This document shows positions 50,522 through 61,904 of a stretch of DNA of 64,000 bases, in pieces. The stretch lies in NCBI RefSeq assembly GCF_016865485.1, contig NZ_AP024452.1, positions 4,114,501 through 4,178,500 of the forward strand, written 5' to 3'. The stretch's first letter is position 1. Every line of letters starts with the position of its first letter. The notes below the pieces were generated by a model. The model had not been told where the DNA came from. It saw only the letters and a list, made by a program, of their open reading frames with translations, and did no database searches. The stretch is from Luteitalea sp. TBR-22. GTDB lineage: Bacteria; Acidobacteriota; Vicinamibacteria; Vicinamibacterales; Vicinamibacteraceae. The position numbers and the translations under genes are program-made.

Positions 50522-52441
50522 CTACCGCGCCGCTTCGGCGCGACCCTCCAGATCGAGCCACCGCGCCATCGTCGCCTCGAGCTCGGCTTCGGTGGCCTCG
50601 AGGGCCCCGGCGACCTCCGCCATGCCGATCGCGCCGCGCCGGTGGAAGTCGGGCGCGTTGATCGCCGCCTCGAGTTCCGCCTTGCGGGCCTCGAGCGCCT
50701 CGATCGTCGCGGGCAGCGCCTCGAGCTCGATCTTCTCCTTGTAGGTCAGCTTCGCGGCCCGGGCTGCCGCGGCCTCGGCCTTGGAGGCCGCCCTGGTGTC
50801 GCGGGCCACGCTCGCCGTGGAGGCCGCCGCGGCAGGCGCCTGGGCGGCCTTCTGGCGCACCCAGTCGGTGTAGCCGCCGACGTACTCGCGCACCACGCCA
50901 TCACCCTCGAAGGCGATCGTGCTGGTGACCACGCGGTCGAGGAAGGCGCGGTCGTGGCTGACCACGAGCAGCGTGCCGGCAAAGCCGAGGAGCAGGTCCT
51001 CGAGCACGTCGAGGGTCTCGAGATCGAGGTCGTTGGTCGGCTCGTCGAGCACCAGCACGTTGGCAGGCCGCACCAGCAGGCGCGCGAGCAGCAGCCGGTT
51101 GCGCTCACCGCCCGACAGCGCCCGCACCGGCGACTGGAACCGCTCCGGCGTGAACAGGAACTCCTTCAGGTAGCCGGCGACGTGCCGCGTGCCGCCGCCG
51201 GGCACGTCGACCATCTGCCGCCCGTCGGCCACCGTGTCCATCACCGTCGCGTCCGGGTCGAGCTGCTCGCGCTCCTGGTCGAAATACGCGATCTCGAGGT
51301 TCGTGCCGCGCACTACCTCGCCCGACTGCACCGGCAGCGTGCCGAGCAGCAGGCGCAGCAGCGTCGTCTTGCCTGCGCCGTTCGGCCCGAGGATGCCCAC
51401 ACGGTCGCCCCGCATGATGCGACCGCTGAAGTCGCGCACGATGACGCGGTCGCCGTAGCGGTGCGCGAGGTGCCGGGCCTCGAGCACCACGGCGCCCGAC
51501 CGCTCGCTGTCGTCGATGGCCAGTTGCACCGTGCCGGACTTCTCGCGCCGCTGGGCCCGTTCGCGCCGCATCGCCTCGAGGGCCCGCACCCGACCCTCGT
51601 CGCGCGTGCGCCGCGCCTTGATGCCCTGGCGGATCCACGCCTCCTCGCGCGCGAGCAGCTTGTCGAACTTCGCCTCGGACTGCGCCTCGGCCTCCTGCTC
51701 GGCCTCGCGCGTCGCGAGGTAGGCGTCGTAGTCGCCCGGGTAGCTGCGCAGCGACCCGCGATCGAGCTCGACGATGCGCGTCGCCAGCGATCGCAACAGC
51801 GCACGGTCGTGCGTCACGAAGAGGAGCGCCCCCGCGAACTCGCGCAGGAAGCCCTCGAGCCACTCGATCGAGTCGATGTCGAGGTGGTTGGTCGGTTCGT
51901 CGAGCAGCAGCACGTCGGGCTGCCGCACGAGCGCCTGCGCGAGCAGCACGCGCCGACGCTGGCCGCCCGAGAGCGTGTTCACCGGCGCGTCGGCAGGCAG
52001 GTCGAGGCGATGGACGACATCCTCGACCCGCTGTTCGAGGCGCCAGCCGTCCTGCCGCTCGAGCGCCTCCTGCAGGTGTCCGAGCCGCTCGATCAGCGCG
52101 GCGGTGCCGTGCTCGGCGACCTCGTGCGCCACCTGGTGGTACTCGGTGGCCAGCTCGCCGAGCGCGCCGAGTCCCTCGGCCACGACCGCGAACACGCTGC
52201 GGTCGCCACCCGGAGGGACGTCCTGCTCGAGCCGCGCGATGCGCAGCCCCGGCTGCCGCCACACCCGACCGCCATCGGCCGGCAGGTCACCCGCCACGAT
52301 GCGCAGCAGCGTCGACTTGCCTTCGCCGTTGCGGCCGATGAGGCACACGCGCTCCCCGGCCTCGAGCCGCAGCGTCGAGCGGTCGAGCAGGGGCCGGTGC
52401 CCGAAGGCCACCGTCACGTCGTCGAGTTCGATCAGGGCCAT
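50522..52441 (-). CDS. uup: ABC-F ATPase Uup
   Basis: 639 residues, two ABC domains: [37 protein letters not shown] in the first; [44 protein letters not shown] in the second. The linker (EAEAQSEAKFDKLLAREEAWIRQGIKARRTRDEGRVRALEAMRRERAQRRE) is the Uup-type basic arm. A C-terminal coiled coil (YKEKIELEALPATIEALEARKAELEAAINAPDFHRR) after an Ala-rich spacer distinguishes Uup from other ABC-F proteins. Uup binds branched DNA and assists ribosome biogenesis in E. coli. Second ABC-F gene in the window. Confidence 0.92.
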   Translation of the reverse strand: MALIELDDVTVAFGHRPLLDRSTLRLEAGERVCLIGRNGEGKSTLLRIVAGDLPADGGRVWRQPGLRIARLEQDVPPGGDRSVFAVVAEGLGALGELATEYHQVAHEVAEHGTAALIERLGHLQEALERQDGWRLEQRVEDVVHRLDLPADAPVNTLSGGQRRRVLLAQALVRQPDVLLLDEPTNHLDIDSIEWLEGFLREFAGALLFVTHDRALLRSLATRIVELDRGSLRSYPGDYDAYLATREAEQEAEAQSEAKFDKLLAREEAWIRQGIKARRTRDEGRVRALEAMRRERAQRREKSGTVQLAIDDSERSGAVVLEARHLAHRYGDRVIVRDFSGRIMRGDRVGILGPNGAGKTTLLRLLLGTLPVQSGEVVRGTNLEIAYFDQEREQLDPDATVMDTVADGRQMVDVPGGGTRHVAGYLKEFLFTPERFQSPVRALSGGERNRLLLARLLVRPANVLVLDEPTNDLDLETLDVLEDLLLGFAGTLLVVSHDRAFLDRVVTSTIAFEGDGVVREYVGGYTDWVRQKAAQAPAAAASTASVARDTRAASKAEAAAARAAKLTYKEKIELEALPATIEALEARKAELEAAINAPDFHRRGAIGMAEVAGALEATEAELEATMARWLDLEGRAEAAR

Positions 52442-52467
52442 GTCAGGGGAATGCAGCGATGGTGCGA

Positions 52468-52516
52468 TGCCGGAATGTCGGAGAGCCGCGCATGCCGCGG
52501 CATGCCCGGCATTTCC
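52468..52516. repeat. Imperfect inverted repeat, GATGCCGGAATG type
   Basis: GATGCCGGAATGTC on the left, a perfect 16-bp palindrome GCATGCCGCGGCATGC (52490-52505) in the middle, and GGCATTTCCGG on the right. It fills the gap between uup and tex and shares words with the hairpin at 12106-12154. Confidence 0.45.
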
Positions 52517-52538
52517 GGTCGCGCAGCCTCACCCGCTC

Positions 52539-54938
<2,400 letters not shown>

Positions 54939-54956
54939 GGTGTGTCTTTCGCGAAC

Positions 54957-54984
54957 GGCGCGGTCGGAGACCGCGCCCTGCCTG
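54957..54984. repeat. REP-like hairpin, CCTGCCTG-tail family
   Basis: GGCGCGGTC-GGA-GACCGCGCC then CTGCCTG; perfect 9-bp stem with a 3-nt loop between ettA (ends 54996) and tex. Same family as 40643-40670 and 59348-59376. Confidence 0.7.
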
Positions 54985-54995
54985 TGTGCGGAGCC

Positions 54996-56648
54996 CTACC
55001 TGGTGAGCTTGCGGTACTTGACCCGGTGTGGCGTGTCGGCCGCGGTGCCGAGGCGGCGGTGCCGGTCGGCTTCGTAGTCCTGATAATTGCCCTCGAACCA
55101 CACCACCGTGCTGTCGCCCTCGAAGGCGAGGATGTGGGTGGCGATGCGATCGAGGAACCAGCGGTCGTGGCTGATGACCACGGCGCAGCCGGCGAAGTCG
55201 AGCAGCGCTTCCTCGAGCGCGCGCAGGGTGTCGACGTCGAGGTCGTTGGTCGGCTCGTCGAGCAGCAGCAGGTTGGCGCCGCTGCGCAGCAGCTTGGCCA
55301 TGTGCACCCGGTTGCGCTCGCCGCCCGACAACTGGCCCACCAGCTTCTGCTGGTCGCGCCCCTTGAAGTTGAACCACGACACGTAGGCGCGCGAGGCGAC
55401 GGTGCGCTTGCCGAGGGTGATCTCGTCGTGACCGCCCGAGATCTCCTCCCACACGGTGCGATCGCCCTTGAGCGCGTCGCGTGACTGGTCGACGTACCCG
55501 AGCTGCACGGTCTCGCCGAGGCGCAGCGTGCCGGCGTCGGGTTGCTCGACGCCGGTGATCATCCGGAACAGGGTCGTCTTGCCGGCGCCATTGGGCCCGA
55601 TCACGCCGACGATGCCGCCGCGCGGCAGCGTGAACGTGAGGTTCTCGAAGAGCAGGTTCTCGCCGAACGACTTCTTGAGGTCGCGCGCTTCGACAACGAT
55701 GTCGCCGAGGCGCGGGCCGGGCGCGATGTAGATCTCGACCGAGTCGAGCTTCTCCTTGGTGTCCTGCGCCAGCAGGTCCTCGTACGCGTTGAGGCGGGCC
55801 TTGCCCTTGGCCTGGCGGGCCCGCGGCGACATCCGGATCCAGTCCAGCTCACGCTGCAGCGATCGCTGGCGCCGTGATTCGGCCTTGGCTTCCTGCGCGA
55901 GGCGCTGCTGCTTCTGGTCGAGCCAGCTGGAGTAGTTGCCCTCCCAGGGAATGCCCTGGCCGCGATCGAGCTCGAGGATCCAGCCCGCCACGTTGTCGAG
56001 GAAGTAGCGATCGTGCGTGATCGCGACGACCGTGCCCTTGTATTCCTTGAGGAACGTCTCGAGCCACGCCACCGACTCGGCGTCGAGGTGGTTGGTCGGC
56101 TCGTCGAGGAGCAGCAGGTCGGGCGACTGCAGCAGCAGTCGGCAGAGGGCGACGCGACGCTTCTCGCCACCCGACAACGTCGTCACGTCGGCGTCCGGCG
56201 GCGGCAGGCGCAGCGCGTCCATCGCGAGTTCGAGCTTGCTGTCGAGGTTCCAGGCGTCGACCGCGTCGATCTTGTCCTGGATGGCGGCGAACTCGTCGGC
56301 GGTCTCGTCCGAGTAGTTGGCCGAGAGCTCGTCGAAGCGCGCGAGGAGATCCTTGATCGCCTGCACGCCTTCCTCGACGTTGCCGAGCACCGTCTTGGAC
56401 GCGTCCAGCTGCGGCTCCTGCGGCAGGTAGCCGACCGTGCAGCCCTGCGCGAGGAAGGCCTCGCCCGAGAATTCCTTCTCGACGCCGGCCATGATCCGCA
56501 GCAGCGTCGACTTGCCAGCGCCGTTGTAGCCGAGGACGCCGATCTTGGCGCCGGGCAGGAACGACAGCCAGATGTCCTTGAGCACGACCTGGTCCGGGGG
56601 ATAGACCTTGGTCAGCCCCTTCATCGTGTAGATGTACTGAGGTGCCAT
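54996..56648 (-). CDS. ettA: Energy-dependent translational throttle protein EttA
   Basis: 550 residues, near the E. coli length. Starts [61 protein letters not shown], the EttA N-terminal signature. Domain 1 also has [19 protein letters not shown] and [20 protein letters not shown]; the arm and PtIM linker region includes [52 protein letters not shown]. Domain 2 has [56 protein letters not shown]. EttA gates entry of the 70S ribosome into elongation according to ADP/ATP. Third ABC-F gene. Confidence 0.95.
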   Translation of the reverse strand: MAPQYIYTMKGLTKVYPPDQVVLKDIWLSFLPGAKIGVLGYNGAGKSTLLRIMAGVEKEFSGEAFLAQGCTVGYLPQEPQLDASKTVLGNVEEGVQAIKDLLARFDELSANYSDETADEFAAIQDKIDAVDAWNLDSKLELAMDALRLPPPDADVTTLSGGEKRRVALCRLLLQSPDLLLLDEPTNHLDAESVAWLETFLKEYKGTVVAITHDRYFLDNVAGWILELDRGQGIPWEGNYSSWLDQKQQRLAQEAKAESRRQRSLQRELDWIRMSPRARQAKGKARLNAYEDLLAQDTKEKLDSVEIYIAPGPRLGDIVVEARDLKKSFGENLLFENLTFTLPRGGIVGVIGPNGAGKTTLFRMITGVEQPDAGTLRLGETVQLGYVDQSRDALKGDRTVWEEISGGHDEITLGKRTVASRAYVSWFNFKGRDQQKLVGQLSGGERNRVHMAKLLRSGANLLLLDEPTNDLDVDTLRALEEALLDFAGCAVVISHDRWFLDRIATHILAFEGDSTVVWFEGNYQDYEADRHRRLGTAADTPHRVKYRKLTR

Positions 56649-56759
56649 GCAGGTGGGACGAGCGAACCTTTTCCAGTGAGTGTGGCGAGCGAGAGCCCGT
56701 GTATCGGGCTGCCCCGCGACCCGGCCACAGGGGGCCAGGCCGCGGGACAGTGTACCAAG

Positions 56760-57779
56760 CTAGTTGTCGCCGTCCAGAAGATTGCCGAGACCGCCGAGGA
56801 CCGAGCCTTCTTCCTTGCCGCCGCGCGCCAGGCCCGGCGCGGCCTTCATGATGCGGTCGGCCATGCGGCTGAGCGGCAGCGACTGCAGCCAGACGCGCCC
56901 CGGGCCGGTCACGACCGCGAAGAAGAGCCCTTCCCCGCCGAAGAAGGCGGTCTTCACCTTGCCGACGAACTGCACGTCGTACTGCACCGACGGCGTCAGC
57001 GCCACGAGGCAGCCGGTGTCGACGCGCAGCGTCTCGCCGGCCTTGAGGTCGAACGACTCGATCATCCCGCCGGCGTGCACGAAGGCCAGGCCGTCACCCG
57101 TCAGGCGCTGCATGATGAAGCCCTCGCCGCCGAACAGGCCGACGCCGATCTTCTTCTGGAACGCGATGCCAATCGAGATGCCCTTGGCCGCAGCGAGGAA
57201 GCTGTCCTTCTGGCAGATCAGCTCACCCCCGAGCGACTTGAGGTCCATCGGCAGGATGCGCCCGGGATAGGGCGCCGCGAACGCCACCTTCTGCAGCGAC
57301 GAGGTGGGGTTGGAGAAGACCGTCGTGAACAGGCTCTCTCCGGTCAGCAGACGCTTACCGGCGCCCATGAGCGCGCCCATGATGCCGCCCGACTGCTGTT
57401 GGCTGCCGTCGCCGAACACCGTGTCCATCTGGACGCCCGACGTCATGTACATCAACCCCCCGGCCTCGGCCACGGCGGCTTCGCCCGGATCGAGCTCGAC
57501 CTCCACGAACTGCACGTCCTCGCCGACGATGCGGTAGGTGAGCTCGAAGGCCTTCTGGCCGATCGGCGGCGGGGCCGCGATGGGCATCGGCGCCGGCGGC
57601 GCGGCGGCCGCCGAGAAGAACACGCTCAGTTGCGGCGTGTCCCGGGCCGCCTGCCACTGCGTCATGCCGGTGGTGAAGACGAGCGTGTCTGGCGTGACCT
57701 GGCCGGACCTGATGCGGCTGGCGAGGTCATCGAGCGAGATGGGGCCGACGGGTTGGCTGTTCTGGGCGTAGTACCACAT
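56760..57779 (-). CDS. AIM24/TIGR00266 family protein with N-terminal GYF_2 domain
   Basis: 339 residues. N-terminal GYF_2 domain (WYYAQNSQPVGPISLDDLASRIRSGQVTPDTLVFTTGMTQWQAARDTPQL, ~1-52). An Ala/Pro linker and a TIGR00266/AIM24 beta-roll follow (FELTYRIVGEDVQFVEVELDPGEAAVAEAGGLMYMTSGVQMDTVFGDG, SLFTTVFSNPTSSLQKVAFAAPYPGRILPMDL, KIGVGLFGGEGFIMQRLTGDGLAFVHAGGMI, GETLRVDTGCLVALTPSVQYDVQFVGKVKTAFFGGEGLFFAVVTGPG). ATG 57779 begins the GYF fold exactly; there is no ribosome site because a GGGAGTC array abuts the start. Function of the family is unclear. The next gene upstream encodes a TerB-like protein. Confidence 0.88.
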   Translation of the reverse strand: MWYYAQNSQPVGPISLDDLASRIRSGQVTPDTLVFTTGMTQWQAARDTPQLSVFFSAAAAPPAPMPIAAPPPIGQKAFELTYRIVGEDVQFVEVELDPGEAAVAEAGGLMYMTSGVQMDTVFGDGSQQQSGGIMGALMGAGKRLLTGESLFTTVFSNPTSSLQKVAFAAPYPGRILPMDLKSLGGELICQKDSFLAAAKGISIGIAFQKKIGVGLFGGEGFIMQRLTGDGLAFVHAGGMIESFDLKAGETLRVDTGCLVALTPSVQYDVQFVGKVKTAFFGGEGLFFAVVTGPGRVWLQSLPLSRMADRIMKAAPGLARGGKEEGSVLGGLGNLLDGDN

Positions 57780-57783
57780 GGTC

Positions 57784-57825
57784 GGGAGTCGGGAGTCGGG
57801 AGTCGGGAATCGGGAATCGGGGATG
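57784..57825. repeat. 7-bp array (GGGAGTC), six units
   Basis: GGGAGTC x3, GGGAATC x2, GGGGATG, beginning 5 bp upstream of the ATG of the AIM24 gene. Same unit family as 26018-26150. The remaining gap to 57916 shows nothing recognisable. Confidence 0.92.
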
Positions 57826-57916
57826 CGGATCGGACTGGGGCTGTGCAGGGCGCGCTCTCCCCCGGGACTTCGCTCAGGGCGAGCGAGCGCGCCGTTCACA
57901 TGTGTCGGGACCGATC

Positions 57917-58666
57917 CTACTGCTGGCCGCCGGCCAGCGTCTCGTGCTCGATGCGGTCGACGTCGGCGTGGTCGAGGCGCAGCAGTCGCTGCAGCTGCGT
58001 GAGGTACATGCGCTCGCCCGGCGAGACGTCGCCTTCCCCGTGCACGACGGCCCACGCCAGCGCGTAGGCCGCCAGCTTCTGCTCCGGCGTCGTGAACGCC
58101 GGCGTGATCGCGTCGAGCGGCCGGCGCGCGGCGAGTTCCGCGTCGACCAGTGCCGCGGCGCCCAGGCGCGACGCGTGCGCACGAATGGTCGTGCGCTCTT
58201 CCTCCGAGAGATCGCCGTCGGCGCGCGCCGCGCTCACGGCGAGTTGCACGAGCGGCAGCAGTTGCGCCGGGACCGGTACGTCCGGCACCGGCACCGGCGG
58301 CGGTGTCGCGCCAGGAATCGGCGGCAACGGTGGCGGGACGGGCACGGACCCAGGCGCGCCCATCACGCCCTGCGGCACGGCCGACGGCGTGCCGCCGCCG
58401 GGCACGGGCGGAGGCGCCTGGCCGCCAGCGTACCCGCCCTGTACCGGCGCGCTGCCACTGCCCTGCTGCATCGTCTCGATGGCGCCCCAGATCAGGCCGC
58501 CGACGGTGAGCAGCGTGCCGGCGTTGACCAGGCCGCCGCTCGACCGGCGTCCGCCACCAAGCACACCGCCCGCCAGGGACGACAGGTCGAAGCCACCGCG
58601 CCGGCGCTTCGTCTTGCCCCCCAGGAACCCGCCGACCAGCTCGCCGATGAGGCGTTCAGGATCCAT
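57917..58666 (-). CDS. TerB/DUF533-like protein with glycine- and proline-rich N-terminal half
   Basis: 249 residues from ATG 58666 (AAGGTG 8 nt upstream). First part has a glycine-rich pattern GELVGGFLGGKTKRRRGGFDLSSLAGGVLGGGRRSSGG and a hydrophobic segment (NAGTLLTVGGLIWGAIETM), then a Gly/Pro/Val linker (~75-150). The C-terminal ~95 residues are a TerB-like helical domain (LLPLVQLAVSAARADGDLSEEERTTIRAHASRLG, AYALAWAVVHGEGDVSPGERMYLTQLQRLLRL) with the acidic ADGDLSEEE and EGDVSPGE metal-type motifs. DUF533 proteins are membrane-associated; function unknown. Probably cotranscribed with the AIM24-like gene. Confidence 0.82.
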   Translation of the reverse strand: MDPERLIGELVGGFLGGKTKRRRGGFDLSSLAGGVLGGGRRSSGGLVNAGTLLTVGGLIWGAIETMQQGSGSAPVQGGYAGGQAPPPVPGGGTPSAVPQGVMGAPGSVPVPPPLPPIPGATPPPVPVPDVPVPAQLLPLVQLAVSAARADGDLSEEERTTIRAHASRLGAAALVDAELAARRPLDAITPAFTTPEQKLAAYALAWAVVHGEGDVSPGERMYLTQLQRLLRLDHADVDRIEHETLAGGQQ

Positions 58667-58677
58667 GTACCCACACC

Positions 58678-59310
58678 TTACGAAGCAAACCCGGAGGAGT
58701 TCAGCCACGCCTGGGCGCGCGACACGTCGTCGCGCGTCAGGTTGTGGCCACCTGACGACCAGAACGGGGTCACGGTGGCACCCGCGGCGGTGAGCAGGTC
58801 GGCGAGCTTGCGCGCCTCGCCGATCGGCACGATGGGATCGGCTTGACCTGCGGCCAGGAAGACGGCACGCCCGGCCAACGACGGGAGCGGCTCGGGCGCC
58901 AGCGCGAACTGCGCGTGCAGCAAGGCCGCTCCCGCGAAGCTGTCGGGATGCAGCAGCATGGTCGCGTGGGCGATGTTGGCGCCGTTGGAGTAGCCGACCG
59001 CCACCATGCGCTGGCGATCCACGCCGTAATGGGCCGCCGCCTCGTCGAGGAACGCGGCGAGTTCGCCGGCCCGCACCCGCAGGTCGTCGAGGTCGAACCG
59101 CCCCTCACCGAACCGCCGGAAGAAACGCGGCAACGCACCCTCGAGGACCCGCCCACGCGGGCTGAGCAACGCCGCGGTCGGGTGGAGCGCCTTGCCGAGC
59201 GGCAGCAGGTCGCGTTCGTCGCCGCCCGTGCCGTGCAGCATCACCAGCGTGGTCGTCGCGCCGCCCTCGGCCGGCACGAACTCGTGGGTGAACCCGGAAA
59301 GCGTGGGCAT
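58678..59310 (-). CDS. Alpha/beta hydrolase, carboxylesterase/phospholipase type
   Basis: 210 residues from ATG 59310. Alpha/beta fold of the YpfH/Est family: TLVMLHGTGGDERDLLPLGKAL (oxyanion HGTGG), SPRGRVLEGALPRFFRRFGEGRFDLDDL, the nucleophile MVAVGYSNGANIAHAT (GYSNG), Asp in FLAAGQADPIVPIGEAR and His in WSSGGHNLTRDD. Cytoplasmic, no signal. TACAGT ends 6 nt before the ATG (leaderless). Located 11 bp upstream of the TerB-like gene on the same strand, so possibly one operon. Confidence 0.92.
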   Translation of the reverse strand: MPTLSGFTHEFVPAEGGATTTLVMLHGTGGDERDLLPLGKALHPTAALLSPRGRVLEGALPRFFRRFGEGRFDLDDLRVRAGELAAFLDEAAAHYGVDRQRMVAVGYSNGANIAHATMLLHPDSFAGAALLHAQFALAPEPLPSLAGRAVFLAAGQADPIVPIGEARKLADLLTAAGATVTPFWSSGGHNLTRDDVSRAQAWLNSSGFAS

Positions 59311-59316
59311 GGGATC

Positions 59317-59322
59317 ACTGTA
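59317..59322 (-). promoter_or_regulatory. -10 of the hydrolase gene, leaderless type
   Basis: TACAGT on the minus strand ends 6 nt before ATG 59310; its first base is the first base of a short heptad array. Confidence 0.6.
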
Positions 59323-59342
59323 CCCGGGAACCGGGCACCGGG
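59322..59342. repeat. Three heptads ACCCGGG/AACCGGG/CACCGGG
   Basis: Same ACCGGG unit type as 16064 and 32541; sits in the spacer region of the hydrolase promoter. Confidence 0.7.
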
Positions 59343-59347
59343 TGACA

Positions 59348-59376
59348 CAGGCAGGACGCGGTGTCCGCACCGCGCC
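59348..59376. repeat. REP-like hairpin, CCTGCCTG-tail family (inverted copy)
   Basis: CAGGCAGGACGCGGTG-TCC-GCACCGCGCC; the reverse complement matches 54957-54984 apart from a few stem changes. Rest of the gap to 59546 has a GCCGG-rich block but no other clear element. Confidence 0.65.
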
Positions 59377-59546
59377 GTCATCGGGGCACTGACGAACGCC
59401 GGCGGAAACACGCCGCCCTACCCGCCACGATCGGTCTGCCCGGCGCCTCGCCGCTGCCTGCCGGACAAGGCCGGCAGCTGCACCAGCGACGGAGCCCCAG
59501 TCGTCGCGGCGGCCGATCCGGCGTCAAGCGCCGAGCCTTCCGCCCT

Positions 59547-59574
59547 AAACGTCAAACGTCAAACGTTAAGCGTT
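59547..59574. repeat. 7-bp array AAACGTC/AAACGTT/AAGCGTT, four units
   Basis: Same units as the right half of the array at 49900-49927. It ends on the first base of TATCCT (59574-59579), a -10 candidate 11 nt before the dinB ATG, so it occupies the upstream promoter region. Confidence 0.85.
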
Positions 59575-59590
59575 ATCCTGTCTTCGCCAT

Positions 59591-60700
59591 ATGTTCTCCC
59601 GCCCCGCCGACGTGCGCCGGATCCTGCACATCGACATGGACGCGTTCTATGCGTCGGTCGAGCAGCGGGACCGTCCGGAGTTGCGTGGCAGACCGGTTGC
59701 GGTGGGCGGCCGGCCGGAGAGCCGCGCGGTGGTGTGCGCGGCGTCGTACGAGGCACGGAAGTTCGGCGTGCGCTCGGCCATCCCGATGTCGCGCGCGGTG
59801 CGTCTCTGCCCCGACCTCGTGGTCGTCCCCACCGACTTCGCCAGGTACCGAGCGGTGTCGCAACAGGTGTTCGCGCTGTTCCGGTCGGTGACGCCGCTGG
59901 TGGAGCCGCTCTCGCTGGACGAGGCGTACCTCGACGTCACCGAGAACGCGTGGGGCGAGGCGCTGGGCGTCGACGTCGCCCGGCGGCTCAAGGACGCCAT
60001 CAAGGAAGAGACGGGACTCACGGCGTCGGCCGGCGTGGCGCCGAACAAGTTCCTGGCCAAGATCGCCTCGGGCTGGCGCAAGCCCGACGGGCTCACGGTC
60101 ATCGCGCCGGAGCGCATGGAAGCGTTCCTGCAGCAGTTGCCGATCGACGCGCTGTGGGGCGTCGGCCCGGTCACCGCCGGCCGGCTGCGTGCGCACGGCA
60201 TCGAGAAGCTGGTGGACGTGCGCGCCGCGCCCCCGGCCACGCTCCACGCGGCGGTCGGCTCGCAGGCCGGCTGGCTCACCGCGCTCGCGTGGGGACGCGA
60301 CGATCGGCGCGTCGTGCCCGATCGCGCCGCCAAGTCGCACGGCGCCGAGCGCACCTACCACGAGGACCTGCGCGACGTCGCGCTGATGCGCGCCCACCTC
60401 GCGCACCTGGCGGGCATCTGCGGCGACTGGCTGACGCGCAAGCACCTGCGCGCCCGCACCGTCACCCTGAAGGTGCGCTACGACGACTTCACCACCGTCA
60501 CGCGGAGCCAGAGCGTGCCTGGCGGCCTGAGCGACACGCCGACGCTCGTCACCCACGCCCATGCGCTGCTCGAGCGCACCGAGGCCGGCGTGCGACCGGT
60601 CCGCCTGCTCGGCGTCAGCGCGCACAACCTCGTGGATCCATCGGCCGCCTTCGTCGCGCACGAGGGTCGCCTCCCCTTCGACGAGGGCACGCCCGCGTGA
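59591..60700 (+). CDS. dinB: DNA polymerase IV (Y family)
   Basis: 369 residues. Translesion polymerase. Catalytic acidic motifs ILHIDMDAFYASVEQRDRPELRG and PLSLDEAYLDVTEN; the nucleotide-binding VVCAASYEARKFGVRSAIPMSRAVRLCPDLVVVP; LTASAGVAPNKFLAKIASGWRKPDG; the HhH thumb WGVGPVTAGRLRAHGIEKLVDV. The little-finger domain ends PVRLLGVSAHNLVDPS; no C-terminal beta-clamp QxxLF-type motif is evident in the short tail (DEGTPA), which is a little unusual. No LexA box was recognised upstream; a heptad array is there instead. Confidence 0.95.
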   Translation: MFSRPADVRRILHIDMDAFYASVEQRDRPELRGRPVAVGGRPESRAVVCAASYEARKFGVRSAIPMSRAVRLCPDLVVVPTDFARYRAVSQQVFALFRSVTPLVEPLSLDEAYLDVTENAWGEALGVDVARRLKDAIKEETGLTASAGVAPNKFLAKIASGWRKPDGLTVIAPERMEAFLQQLPIDALWGVGPVTAGRLRAHGIEKLVDVRAAPPATLHAAVGSQAGWLTALAWGRDDRRVVPDRAAKSHGAERTYHEDLRDVALMRAHLAHLAGICGDWLTRKHLRARTVTLKVRYDDFTTVTRSQSVPGGLSDTPTLVTHAHALLERTEAGVRPVRLLGVSAHNLVDPSAAFVAHEGRLPFDEGTPA

Positions 60701-60758
60701 CGACCGGGGACACGCGTGTCGTGTTCCATTAGCATGTGGCGGTCGGCTCCGCCCGCCC

Positions 60759-61898
60759 ATGCGTGTTCCCGCCCCGCTGCTCCGGTTCCTCCTGCTCCTG
60801 ATCGTGGTCGCAGCCGTCATCGGCCTGCGGCAGCCGGACAAGGTCCTGTACCCGCAGTTCTGGGCCGAAGACGCCTCCATCTTCTACCTGGAGGCCGAGC
60901 ACCTCGGCACCGACAGCCTGTGGCATCCGTACAACGGCTACTGGCATGCGTACTCCCGCTCGTTCGCCTGGGCCGGCACCCGGATCCCGATTCGCCTGTT
61001 GCCTGCCTGGTACGCCCTGGCGGGACTGGTCGCGACCGTGCTGGCGCTGCACGCGGCACTCCGGCTGTGGCCCCCCTCGGCCCATCTGGCCCGGGCCGCA
61101 GCCGTCGGCGTCGTCGTCCTGGCGCCTTTCACCGACGAGCTCTGGCTCACCCTCACGAACAGCCAGTGGTTCGGGGCGCTCCTGCTGGTCGCGGAACTCG
61201 CCGGGCCCGCTCCGTTGCACGCGACGACCGCGCTGTGTCGCCTCGGCCTGGTCGCCGTCATGGCCCTGAGCGGCCCCTTCGGGCTGCTGCTCCTTCCCGT
61301 GGCCGCCTGGCGTGCGTGGTGGCATCGCGACGCCTGGAGCCGGGGCCTGCTCGCCACATTCGCGGCAGCCGCAGCGGTCACCGCCCTCGCCCTCGCGCAC
61401 CACCCACGCACTGCGGCCGCCACCGGCCTGGCCGACCGCGTCGGGGAGCTGTGGTCGGTGATCACGGCGAGTCCGCTTCGCGCCGGCGTCCTCTCCGGTG
61501 GGATGTCGTTGCTGGTCGCGACGATGGCCGTCGGCGTGGGCCGTCGACGATGGCCCGTCGTCGCCTGCAGTGTGGGCAGCCTCTGCCTCGTCGCGGTCAC
61601 CCTGGCGACCGTCCCACCCACCCAACTGGTCGCCGGACGCTACATGTTCGTCCCGTGGGTGTGTGGGCTCTGGGCCGCGTTGCTGCTGGCCAGCGAGGGG
61701 ATGCGGCGAGCCTGGCTCCCGGTGGCGCTGGCGCTCGGGCTGGCCCTCGCCCGATTCCGCCTGCCGGCCATGCAGCACTACGACTGGGCCAGCGATGCTG
61801 CGTGCCTCGAGGCCCGCGAGGCCTGCGACATGCTCGTCAATCCGGGCTGGCCGGTCGGCCTGCCCGGCCGGGGGCCGCTCCCACCGGAGCCGCGCTGA
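60759..61898 (+). CDS. Polytopic membrane protein, possible GT-C-type glycosyltransferase
   Basis: 379 residues with about 9-10 hydrophobic helices (RFLLLLIVVAAVIGL, WYALAGLVATVLALHAAL, AAAVGVVVLAPF, GALLLVAELAG, GPFGLLLLPVAAWRAWW, GLLATFAAAAAVTALAL, LSGGMSLLVATMAVGVG, FVPWVCGLWAALLLA). The first extracytoplasmic loop contains LYPQFWAEDASIFYLEAEHLG, with an ED pair at the place where GT-C polyprenyl-sugar transferases have their acidic motif; NGYWHAYSRS and VAGRYMFVP resemble conserved loops of such proteins. No family is certain. ATG 60759 gives a leader with a short basic start (RVPAPLLR). Confidence 0.7.
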   Translation: MRVPAPLLRFLLLLIVVAAVIGLRQPDKVLYPQFWAEDASIFYLEAEHLGTDSLWHPYNGYWHAYSRSFAWAGTRIPIRLLPAWYALAGLVATVLALHAALRLWPPSAHLARAAAVGVVVLAPFTDELWLTLTNSQWFGALLLVAELAGPAPLHATTALCRLGLVAVMALSGPFGLLLLPVAAWRAWWHRDAWSRGLLATFAAAAAVTALALAHHPRTAAATGLADRVGELWSVITASPLRAGVLSGGMSLLVATMAVGVGRRRWPVVACSVGSLCLVAVTLATVPPTQLVAGRYMFVPWVCGLWAALLLASEGMRRAWLPVALALGLALARFRLPAMQHYDWASDAACLEAREACDMLVNPGWPVGLPGRGPLPPEPR

Positions 61899-61904
61899 CG
61901 CGCG

